Shown: piece by piece, positions 1-4,827 of the stretch
Layout: every line of letters starts with the position of its first letter
Numbering within the stretch: the first letter of the stretch is position 1
Origin: an uncultured Eubacteriales bacterium
GTDB taxonomy: Bacteria; Bacillota; Clostridia; Christensenellales; QAND01
Length of the DNA stretch: 5,053 nucleotides
Direction: 5' to 3'
Assembly (NCBI GenBank): GCA_900546685.1
Contig: UREB01000134.1
Coordinates: 1-5,053 of the forward strand
The notes under the pieces: model-generated
Told to the model about the DNA's origin: nothing
Seen by the model: the letters and a program-made list of their open reading frames with translations, nothing else
The model's database searches: none
Program-made: the position numbers and the translations under genes

Positions 1-515
1 CATATCTGCGCGGCGATATGTACTATGCCGATCTGGGCCGGGGAATCGGCTCCGAGCAGGAAGGCTATCGCCCCGTCCTTATTCTTCAGAACAACACGGG
101 GAACAAATACAGCCCCACCGTCATTGTGGCGGCCATTTCCAGCAAAGTGGACGCCAAGGCCAAGCTGCCCACTCACTATCTTCTCCAGGCGGAAAACGGG
201 CTGGAACTGCCCTCTCTCGTTCTTTTGGAACAGCTCCGCACCATTGACAAGAAACGTCTGGGCGCATACATCGGACATCTGGAGGAAAAGCATATCCGCA
301 AAATCAACCACGCCCTGGCGGTCAGCGTGGGGCTGATTGAGGAAGTTCCCGAAAACTTAATCATGTGCCTTTGCCCGGCCTGTGCCAATAACTTCTACGG
401 CACAGGCTCTTATTATTTGCGCAGGGTTCACCCTAGCCGGGTGGAAAAGGACATTTGCACCTACTGCGGCCAGCGGCCCGGTTTTGACTATGAGGTTGTA
501 AAGCGCCGTCAATGA
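1..515 (+). CDS. MazF/PemK-family protein with a Cys-rich C-terminal extension (5' partial)
   Basis: The first ATG in the window (18) is not the likely start: the in-frame codons from base 3 read YLRGD and continue MYYADL, which rebuilds the RGDxYYADL N-terminus of MazF proteins, so the gene begins a few codons before the window. Numbering from the ATG at 18, the MazF core spans residues 1-110: GSEQEGYRPVLILQN contains the conserved active-site Arg (R18); VIVAAISS places a Ser (S41) where B. subtilis MazF has its catalytic Thr; then come LPTHY and LLEQLRTIDKKRL. MazF proteins are sequence-specific endoribonucleases. Typical MazF is about 110-120 residues; this one continues with residues 115-165 carrying CxCxxC (C117, C119, C122) and CxxC (C147, C150), a probable zinc-binding module, ending GFDYEVVKRRQ. 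No antitoxin gene is visible downstream; upstream is unseen. It may be a free toxin or a domesticated regulator within the element. Confidence 0.88.
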   Translation, partial: YLRGDMYYADLGRGIGSEQEGYRPVLILQNNTGNKYSPTVIVAAISSKVDAKAKLPTHYLLQAENGLELPSLVLLEQLRTIDKKRLGAYIGHLEEKHIRKINHALAVSVGLIEEVPENLIMCLCPACANNFYGTGSYYLRRVHPSRVEKDICTYCGQRPGFDYEVVKRRQ

Positions 516-697
516 CCGGGGTACAGCACATGGAGATCGTATTTCACACTGGGAAAGACAGCGAGCAATCCCTGCGCCAGTTCGCTGAAAAACGCGCCGA
601 GTTTTTAACCCGTGAATTGCGGGATTTGAACGCGGAAGAATTAAAAGCGTTGCTTTCCACACTGAAAGAGGATCATCGCACCTTTGAGCAAAAATGA
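512..697 (+). CDS. Small charged helical protein of unknown function
   Basis: I do not recognise this 61-residue ORF. Its ATG (512) overlaps the stop of the MazF-like gene as ATGA, a usual sign of translational coupling. A second in-frame ATG at 530, giving 55 residues (MEIVFHTGKDSEQ), is an alternative; neither has a clear Shine-Dalgarno sequence. The protein is rich in Glu, Lys, Arg and Leu. Most of it (about residues 17-61, with FAEKRAEFLTRELRDLNAEE in the middle) should be helical, with no Cys, no signal peptide and no membrane segment. The distal end of the gene contains the -35 box of the recombinase promoter. Position after a MazF-like gene invites the idea of an antitoxin-like partner, but antitoxins normally precede their toxin and I see no DNA-binding motif, so function is left open. 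Confidence 0.65.
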   Translation: MTGVQHMEIVFHTGKDSEQSLRQFAEKRAEFLTRELRDLNAEELKALLSTLKEDHRTFEQK

Positions 698-712
698 GGA
701 TGTTCCTATAAT
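684..712 (+). promoter_or_regulatory. Predicted sigma-A promoter for the serine recombinase
   Basis: TTGAGC (684-689) and a perfect TATAAT (707-712) are separated by exactly 17 bases, a near-consensus housekeeping promoter. Transcription would start near 719, giving a short leader of about 45 bases before the recombinase ATG. The -35 box lies inside the end of the 61-residue ORF, so the recombinase can be expressed independently of the two upstream genes. Confidence 0.72.
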
Positions 713-745
713 AATGGAGAAAGGGTGGTTTACTCATCGCCCTGG

Positions 746-753
746 AAAGGAGG
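746..753 (+). promoter_or_regulatory. Ribosome-binding site fixing the recombinase start
   Basis: AAAGGAGG at 746-753 is a near-perfect Shine-Dalgarno sequence. It lies 10 bases before ATG 764 and 4 bases before an in-frame TTG at 758. It lies inside the reading frame that opens at GTG 725, so that longer start is unlikely. ATG 764 is preferred. Confidence 0.8.
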
Positions 754-763
754 ATATTTGATT

Positions 764-2695
764 ATGAAACGCAAGGCAAGAATCCAGACGGGAATCGATG
801 ATAGATTGGTGGCCATATATGCGAGAAAGTCCCGTATTACGAATAAGGGGGACAGCATTGGAGTTCAGTTTAAGCAAAGCGCCGACTATGCGGTCAACCA
901 GCTTTCCCTGCCGGAAGATTACGAATTTGCCCGATATGAGGACAAGGGCTTGAGTGGCTACTATTCCGACCGCCCGGATTTTCAAAGGCTGCTCCGGGAC
1001 ATTGAAATGGGGAAAATCAAGGCTGTGGCCTGCTACAAATTAGACCGAATCAGCCGAAAAACGTCCGATCTCATGCGGCTGCTGGAATATTTCGAGCGTC
1101 ACGATGTGACGCTTTTGGTCTGCTCCAACAATATCAATACACGGATCAGCACATCCAAAATCATCATCCAGGTGCTGGCCATTATCGCAGAATTTGAACG
1201 TGATATTCTCACGGAACGTATCCAGGATAACTTGATGGAGCTGGCGAAAGATGGGCGCTGGCTGGGCGGCAAAACACCGACCGGCTTTTCTTCCCAACGT
1301 GTGACAACGGGAAGTGGAAAAAACAAGAGTGCCATCAGTTTTCTTGTCCCTGTGCAGGAAGAAAAAGAGATTGTACTGGAAATCTACGGCACCTTCTGGG
1401 AGACACGTTCTCTCTTGCAGACGGCAAATATCATCAATGAGAAATATGAAACGAAGCATGGCGCGAAGTTTACCACATCCACCATCCGGCTGATTCTGCG
1501 GAATCCAATCTACTGCGTGGCGGATGAATATTCCTACAACTATTTTCTGGAGCATGACGGAAACCTGTTTGGAGAACCGTCAGACTTTGATGGTCAGCAT
1601 GGGCTTACAGCTTATAACAAGACCGACCAGATGAAAGTTGAGGATGAGGATTCCACCTTTTTCAATCCCAAGTTCTCACAACTTCTTACCAGGAAACCCA
1701 TTAGTGAATGGATTGTTTCCGTGGGCCGCCATGAGGGATTTATCAGCTCCCGGAAATGGGTGGAAACGCAAAATATGCTGGATGAGATTGCAGAAAAGTA
1801 TAACCGGCCCCATAGAAAAACCAATGCTCTGCTGTCCGGCTTAATGTATTGCCCTATTTGCGGAAAACGGCTGCGTGTGCTGCCCGAATCTAATCGCTGG
1901 ACGAATGGCAAGCCCCGCTTCAAGTATGCCTGCCCTGGGGTGAGGGCAAAAGAGTGTACCTTCAAAGGGGTTGAGGGTGTAACGCTGGATGAATTTGTTA
2001 TCCACTCACTCTCCAGCCTGCAAGAAGAACATTCCGACTATTACCGGCAGCTTTTGGAGAACAGGGTTGCCAGCATGATCCGTACCGACCAAAGCGAAAA
2101 AGAGTACCAGGAAACCAAAAAGGCGATTGAACGCTTAAATGCGGATATTGCCGCACAGGTACGAAATCTGCGTGAAGCAGACGACGCCCTTAAACGCTTT
2201 ATCCAGGATGATATAAAGGAATTGACGGACGAGCTGGCAAAGCGCGAAGCTGCCCTGCGCCGAATGGAAGATACACAATCTGAAAATCAGTATCTCATCC
2301 ATGAACTGAATGGCATGAAAAAAAGGCTGCTATCCTTTGAGGAGTTTGCAAAGGACGCACAGCCTGAAGCTCTGTTTACTTTGGTTCATTCGATTGTTGA
2401 CCGAATTTATATTACTACTGATGGCACCAAACAGAAATGCCAGGTGTATATCAAAGGCTGCGCCACGGAGGATTATTCCGACGTACTCGGCGCAGCCGGG
2501 TACATAGAGGAAGAACCCCTGTTGCCGGTGGTGTCGTACATGCCGCCGATGTGTGATTTAGATTACTATAGCATTTCCACCATGTACATACATGACAAAT
2601 GCGGGAGCTGTAAGAATGAGAGTGAAAGGCGAGATAGTTCAAGAGCGATACCAAAAAGCGATGGAAGCAAAAAAGTTTTTTCTGTGTTTTTATAA
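764..2695 (+). CDS. Large serine recombinase (TndX/TnpX-type site-specific integrase), C-terminus altered by integration
   Basis: 643 residues from ATG 764, within the usual size range of large serine recombinases. It cuts and rejoins attP and attB through a phosphoserine intermediate. The resolvase domain spans about residues 14-160: YARKS carries the predicted nucleophile Ser23, and YKLDRISR (91-98) gives the conserved catalytic Arg motif. The recombinase domain follows (about 165-345, starting GGKTPTGF). A zinc ribbon has CPIC (C363, C366) paired with C390 and C398. A coiled coil of about 445-525, rich in Glu, Lys and Leu, is the element that controls synapsis and directionality in this family. 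A beta-rich segment VDRIYITTDG follows. The frame passes the predicted attachment junction at about residues 600-603; the last 40 or so residues are read out of frame from the phage methyltransferase gene. In the circular element the C-terminus would differ. No frameshift or missing catalytic residue is seen, so it is probably active. Confidence 0.95.
   Translation: MKRKARIQTGIDDRLVAIYARKSRITNKGDSIGVQFKQSADYAVNQLSLPEDYEFARYEDKGLSGYYSDRPDFQRLLRDIEMGKIKAVACYKLDRISRKTSDLMRLLEYFERHDVTLLVCSNNINTRISTSKIIIQVLAIIAEFERDILTERIQDNLMELAKDGRWLGGKTPTGFSSQRVTTGSGKNKSAISFLVPVQEEKEIVLEIYGTFWETRSLLQTANIINEKYETKHGAKFTTSTIRLILRNPIYCVADEYSYNYFLEHDGNLFGEPSDFDGQHGLTAYNKTDQMKVEDEDSTFFNPKFSQLLTRKPISEWIVSVGRHEGFISSRKWVETQNMLDEIAEKYNRPHRKTNALLSGLMYCPICGKRLRVLPESNRWTNGKPRFKYACPGVRAKECTFKGVEGVTLDEFVIHSLSSLQEEHSDYYRQLLENRVASMIRTDQSEKEYQETKKAIERLNADIAAQVRNLREADDALKRFIQDDIKELTDELAKREAALRRMEDTQSENQYLIHELNGMKKRLLSFEEFAKDAQPEALFTLVHSIVDRIYITTDGTKQKCQVYIKGCATEDYSDVLGAAGYIEEEPLLPVVSYMPPMCDLDYYSISTMYIHDKCGSCKNESERRDSSRAIPKSDGSKKVFSVFL
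2545..2594. other. Predicted attachment-site junction (attR or attL) between element and prophage gene
   Basis: To the right of about 2562-2574 the sequence encodes ITIAFPPCTY in frame with the methyltransferase remnant. To the left that frame is closed by TAG (2559-2561) and reads without family resemblance, while the recombinase frame continues. The exchange point is therefore placed between about 2555 and 2575. The exact core cannot be set from one junction. A near-palindrome CATGTA-CA-TACATG (2581-2594) lies just inside the phage side. Large serine recombinases use short partly symmetric att sites of about 40-50 bases with a two-base core. Confidence 0.6.
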
Positions 2696-3008
2696 TGCAA
2701 ATTGCAAAAAAATAGCCATTGAAAATCCGACACCAATGAAAATGATTGGACTTCCACCTTATACACAGGCAATACAGCCGTATGAGTTCGGGCATCCATA
2801 CAGCAAAAGAACTTGTCTTTGGTTGAAAGGATTGCCACCACTAATTCCAACAGAAATCGTGGCAAACCACGAACCTTATGTAAACGGTGGGTGTAAAGAT
2901 GCACATGGAAATTATAGGAAATTCCAAGGAAGAAAAGAGAGAGATCAAAAAACACGTAGTAAAACATTTGAGGGAATTGCAAAGGCAATGGCAGAACAGT
3001 GGGGGTAA
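2562..3008 (+). pseudogene. 3' remnant of a phage cytosine-C5-methyltransferase-like gene, split by the integrative element
   Basis: An open frame from 2562 encodes 148 residues with no internal stop. It opens ITIAFPPCTYMTNAGA, matching the IAFPPCT region of small phage DNA methylase-like proteins that resemble cytosine-C5 methyltransferases; PPC (2577-2585) corresponds to catalytic motif IV. It continues with IAIENP (ENP at 2721-2729, like motif VI), QPYEFGHPYSKRTCLWLKGLP and the typical ending RSKTFEGIAKAMAEQWG. The N-terminal SAM-binding part is missing because the element joins just before motif IV. The first ATG (2592) lacks a ribosome-binding site and falls after PPC, so a functional product is unlikely in the integrated state. 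The frame is intact to its stop, suggesting recent or reversible insertion. By eye, 2640-2900 is more AT-rich than the downstream genes. Family assignment is from recalled motifs, not a search. Confidence 0.8.
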
Positions 3009-3013
3009 AAGAT

Positions 3014-3424
3014 ATGAAAATAAAGCTGGACAAGGGAGCAAGGATACCGACAAGAGCGCACAGCACGGACGCGGGGCTGGATCTATATGCACGGGATACG
3101 CAGATCATCCCGGCCAAGGAAAGCGCCGTTTTTGATACGGGTGTACATGTTGAGCTGCCGGAGGGCACAGCGGGATTTTTGAAAAGCAAAAGCGGGCTGA
3201 ACACAAAGCACGGAATCACCAGCGAGGGCGTGATCGATGTGGGATATACCGGGAGCATCGTGGCCAAGCTGTACAACCACAGCGGCAAGGATTACAAGGT
3301 CAACGCAGGAGACAAGATCACCCAGCTTGTGATTGTGCCAATTTTAACGCCTGAATTGGAACTGGTAGAAGCGCTGGAAGAAACACAGCGTGGGAACAAC
3401 GGATTTGGGAGCACGGGGAAATGA
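3014..3424 (+). CDS. dut: Trimeric dUTPase (deoxyuridine 5'-triphosphate nucleotidohydrolase)
   Basis: 136 residues; hydrolyses dUTP to dUMP and pyrophosphate, keeping uracil out of phage DNA and supplying dUMP for thymidylate synthesis. All five family motifs are present: I AHSTDAGLDL (15-24), II KSKSGLN (57-63), III GVIDVGYTGSI (72-82, with D75 and Y78 as the expected base-binding and catalytic positions), IV NAGDKITQLV (97-106) and V RGNNGFGSTG (126-135). Length is typical. ATG 3014 is chosen: the protein then begins MKIKLDKGARIPTRA as in relatives, and GTGGGGG (2999-3005) can serve as a ribosome-binding site 8 bases away. An earlier in-frame GTG at 2999 would use that same sequence as codons and is disfavoured. 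It starts 5 bases after the methyltransferase remnant stops, so both belong to one phage operon. Confidence 0.95.
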   Translation: MKIKLDKGARIPTRAHSTDAGLDLYARDTQIIPAKESAVFDTGVHVELPEGTAGFLKSKSGLNTKHGITSEGVIDVGYTGSIVAKLYNHSGKDYKVNAGDKITQLVIVPILTPELELVEALEETQRGNNGFGSTGK

Positions 3425-3702
3425 ACAAAGCCAAGCAAAGCAGGATAGAGTTTGAAACATGGGAATACATTCTGCCCGCCATAGAGGAGATCGCAAAAGT
3501 AAGCGCCAAGGGCTTTGCAAAGTATGGGCCGGGGAACTGGACGCGAGTAGAGACAAAGGACAACATCAACCATGCGCTTCGGCACCTCTGCTTGTACAGA
3601 GACAAGAGGGAAGGTGTCCCGCTGCCAGAGGGAGAGGAAAACGAAAACCACCTGGCGCATGCGTGCGCCCGGCTAATGATGGAGATAGCAAAGGAGGGCT
3701 AA
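3421..3702 (+). CDS. DUF5664 / dATP-dGTP diphosphohydrolase N-terminal domain protein
   Basis: 93 residues, overlapping the dUTPase stop by ATGA. Family-type motifs are visible: W14 and ILPA (17-20), GFAKYGPGNW (31-40, the KYGxxNW motif), HALRHL (51-56) and NHLAHACARL (76-85). These His, Asn and Glu-rich motifs resemble the all-alpha NTP pyrophosphohydrolase-like proteins of phages grouped as dATP/dGTP diphosphohydrolase N-terminal domain. Some phage relatives hydrolyse purine dNTPs, and a role in dNTP pool control fits its coupling to dUTPase. Whether this copy is an active enzyme, and on which nucleotide, cannot be told. It ends with a strong AAAGGAGG used by the next gene. Confidence 0.82.
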   Translation: MNKAKQSRIEFETWEYILPAIEEIAKVSAKGFAKYGPGNWTRVETKDNINHALRHLCLYRDKREGVPLPEGEENENHLAHACARLMMEIAKEG

Positions 3703-3867
3703 ATGCCAACGTGGGCGAGGATGTGGATTTTGTGCACGGGGCTGGTGTGCTTTGTGGCGCTGTATGCGGTAGCCAGGGAGATCAAGCACAAACCAACGCG
3801 CATTGCGGTATGCGGATTTCTGATAGGGCTTGTGAGTGCGTTGATGATTGTGGGGCTGTGGGAATGA
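3703..3867 (+). CDS. Small two-helix membrane protein of unknown function
   Basis: 54 residues starting at ATG 3703, directly after the preceding TAA (3700-3702), with a ribosome-binding site AAGGAGGG (3691-3698) 4 bases upstream. Two hydrophobic stretches, about residues 7-24 (MWILCTGLVCFVALYAVA) and 34-52, are separated by a basic loop REIKHKPTR, which predicts a hairpin in the cytoplasmic membrane with the loop probably inside. Its last bases overlap the next gene's start as ATGA. I do not recognise the family. Small membrane proteins are common in this part of Firmicute prophages. Its position far from lysis genes argues against calling it a holin. Confidence 0.75.
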   Translation: MPTWARMWILCTGLVCFVALYAVAREIKHKPTRIAVCGFLIGLVSALMIVGLWE

Positions 3868-4109
3868 GAAAAAGAGCAAAAAAGAGACCAACGCTGTGCT
3901 TGTCATGCGCGAGGTTTTGCGGGCAGTGCAGCTGGTCGGCGCGGTTCGAGCCGATAGCGGGATGGAGCGCAGAGGAGGGAAGCCTGACGCGACAATACGG
4001 AGGCACACTGAAAACCTACACTGTTCTGCAATGCCCTTTGTATGAAAGGGATTCGGAAGAGGACGGAAACAGGAGGGCAGAAAGCCATGCCATTGCCAAA
4101 GCATTGTAA
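3864..4109 (+). CDS. Cys-rich small phage protein, probable zinc-binding
   Basis: 81 residues. The start ATG 3864 overlaps the previous stop as ATGA, indicating translational coupling. After a very basic N-terminus (MRKRAKKRP) come CLSCARFCGQC (C12, C15, C19, C22), a compact CxxCx3CxxC arrangement that should bind one zinc. Then follow PIAGW, a TYTVLQCPLY segment with C57, and a charged tail rich in Glu and Arg. The pattern of four Cys, then W, P-x-x-GW, and a later CP-x-[YF], resembles uncharacterised small proteins I associate with Firmicute prophages. Function is unknown; nucleic-acid or protein binding is only a guess. Its 3' end overlaps the following gene by 23 bases and contains that gene's ribosome-binding site. 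Confidence 0.78.
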   Translation: MRKRAKKRPTLCLSCARFCGQCSWSARFEPIAGWSAEEGSLTRQYGGTLKTYTVLQCPLYERDSEEDGNRRAESHAIAKAL

Positions 4110-4269
4110 GGGATGCTTTTACAGGCGGAGCCTTGGCGCGGACAGCGGGGAAAAGTTTTGCGCGTACATCCTGATAGAGGGACATTCGAGAGGATGCAGC
4201 GTAGAGGTGTGCGATAAGAAAAAGAAAGCAGGGAGAAGGAAGAAAAAACGGTGGGAGGATTTCTATTGA
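4087..4269 (+). CDS. Second Cys-rich small phage protein with a basic tail
   Basis: 60 residues from ATG 4087, with AGGAGGG (4071-4077) 9 bases upstream. An in-frame ATG at 4042 precedes this site and is disfavoured. It starts MPLPKHCKGCFYRR (C7, C10), then KFCAY (C25), RGCSVEVC (C37, C42), and ends in a strongly basic run (KKKKAGRRKKKRW) before EDFY. The four or five Cys suggest a small zinc site. The basic tail suggests nucleic-acid contact. It resembles unnamed small proteins found just upstream of the DUF1492 regulator in clostridial prophages. Its TGA stop overlaps the next gene's TTG start as TTGA. Confidence 0.78.
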   Translation: MPLPKHCKGCFYRRSLGADSGEKFCAYILIEGHSRGCSVEVCDKKKKAGRRKKKRWEDFY

Positions 4270-4667
4270 CGATAGAACAGCTGGAAAACTGCCGCTCTGC
4301 GAAAGGGGAAGTCGAATCGCTGCGGGAACGGATCGAGAGAATCAAGAGCGACCGGGAGCGGATGACGCAGAGCATCACCGGCATGCCAAGCGGAAAAAAC
4401 AACAACCAAAGCCGGATAGAGGAGCTGACAGTAAAGCTGATGGAGCTGGAAGAACAGCTGGCGGACAAGCTGTGGCAGAGGGAAACGGAAATTAAAGAGG
4501 TAGAGGCGTGGATCGAGACGCTAAAGCCATACCAGAGGAACGTGATCCGCCTGCGGTATATTGAGGGGCGGACGTGGCGGCAGATAGAGAAAAAGACACA
4601 TTACACAAAAGATGGAGCTATGAGGATTCATAGGAAGGTTAAAAAGTGTCTACCTTTTTCTACCTAA
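4266..4667 (+). CDS. DUF1492 / RinA-ArpU-like phage transcriptional regulator
   Basis: 133 residues if started at TTG 4266. GGGAGG (4253-4258) lies 7 bases before this TTG, and the TTGA overlap with the preceding stop supports it. GTG 4251, the longer option, would place the ribosome-binding site inside the gene. Residues 5-80 form a long charged helix, probably coiled coil, interrupted by ITGMPSGKNNNQ (37-48), a loop characteristic of DUF1492 proteins. Residues 86-127 (LKPYQRNVIRLRYIEGRTWRQ then IHRKVKK) are a sigma-70 region-4-like helix-turn-helix. Relatives such as RinA and ArpU activate late phage genes for packaging and structure, so this probably links early replication genes to late expression. 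It is the last gene of the operon, 33 bases before a strong terminator. Confidence 0.87.
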   Translation: MTIEQLENCRSAKGEVESLRERIERIKSDRERMTQSITGMPSGKNNNQSRIEELTVKLMELEEQLADKLWQRETEIKEVEAWIETLKPYQRNVIRLRYIEGRTWRQIEKKTHYTKDGAMRIHRKVKKCLPFST

Positions 4668-4700
4668 AACTGTGAAATAATATAGACTAAGGAAAGAAGG

Positions 4701-4730
4701 AAAGGCCGACATGCATCGGCCTTTTTCTTT
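4701..4730 (+). terminator. Rho-independent terminator of the phage operon
   Basis: AAAGGCCGA (4701-4709) and TCGGCCTTT (4716-4724) form a perfect 9-bp stem with a 6-base loop, followed by TTTTTCTTTT (4721-4730). It ends plus-strand transcription shortly after the DUF1492 gene. On the minus strand the following tract is a weaker TTTCCTTCTTT, so it may also act weakly in that direction. Confidence 0.88.
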
Positions 4731-4794
4731 TGGGAAATTGTACACTGCGAGAAGGAAGCCAGGGGCGGGGGCTTGGCGGTGTAAATGGGATAAG

Positions 4795-4827
4795 AAAAAA
4801 AATAAGACGGTGTATGCCGTCTTATTT
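4795..4827 (-). terminator. Rho-independent terminator of the YoeB-like toxin gene, containing its stop codon
   Basis: Bases 4800-4810 and 4817-4827 form a perfect 11-bp stem around the 6-base loop TGTATG. Read on the minus strand, the stem is followed by eight T residues (complement of the A run 4795-4802). The toxin stop codon (4822-4824) lies within the stem. The A-rich left side and T-rich right side leave some plus-strand activity possible. Confidence 0.86.

Larger units (their letters stand above)
1..2572. mobile_element. Right end of an integrative element carried by a large serine recombinase (left end outside window)
   Basis: The segment holds a MazF-like gene, a 61-residue ORF and a large serine recombinase, all on the plus strand, and stops where a truncated phage methyltransferase-like gene begins. 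Large serine recombinases are commonly encoded at one end of the element they move, next to the attachment site, which is the arrangement here. The right boundary is placed between about 2555 and 2575, because the methyltransferase homology starts at 2562-2574 and a stop codon (TAG, 2559-2561) closes that frame just upstream. The left boundary is not in the window, so size and cargo are unknown. It could be a conjugative or mobilizable element, a phage satellite or a second phage; nothing visible decides this. Confidence 0.7.

Noticed and set aside
18..20. ATG 18 as the MazF-like start
   Set aside because: In-frame codons before it encode YLRGD, part of the conserved MazF N-terminus, so the true start is outside the window.
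725..763. GTG start at 725 for the recombinase, adding 13 residues
   Set aside because: The Shine-Dalgarno AAAGGAGG (746-753) would lie inside the gene, and the predicted transcription start leaves almost no leader. ATG 764 fits better.
2668..2696. Perfect TATAAT at 2691-2696 as a promoter for the phage genes
   Set aside because: No -35 box at 16-18 bases (CAAAAA or similar) and no extended -10. It encodes conserved FYNA residues of the methylase remnant in an AT-rich stretch.
2887..3135. Plus-strand ORF of 82 residues overlapping the methylase remnant and dUTPase
   Set aside because: It overlaps two well-supported frames, has no family-like motif and no good ribosome-binding site.
2566..3288. 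Long minus-strand ORF of 240 residues
   Set aside because: It is antisense to the methylase remnant and dUTPase, with low-complexity, Leu/Phe/Ser-rich sequence typical of a shadow frame.
4649..4665. Repeated CTACCT (4650-4655 and 4660-4665) near the end of the DUF1492 gene
   Set aside because: Only two 6-base copies, within and just at the end of the coding region. Too short to call an operator or repeat array.
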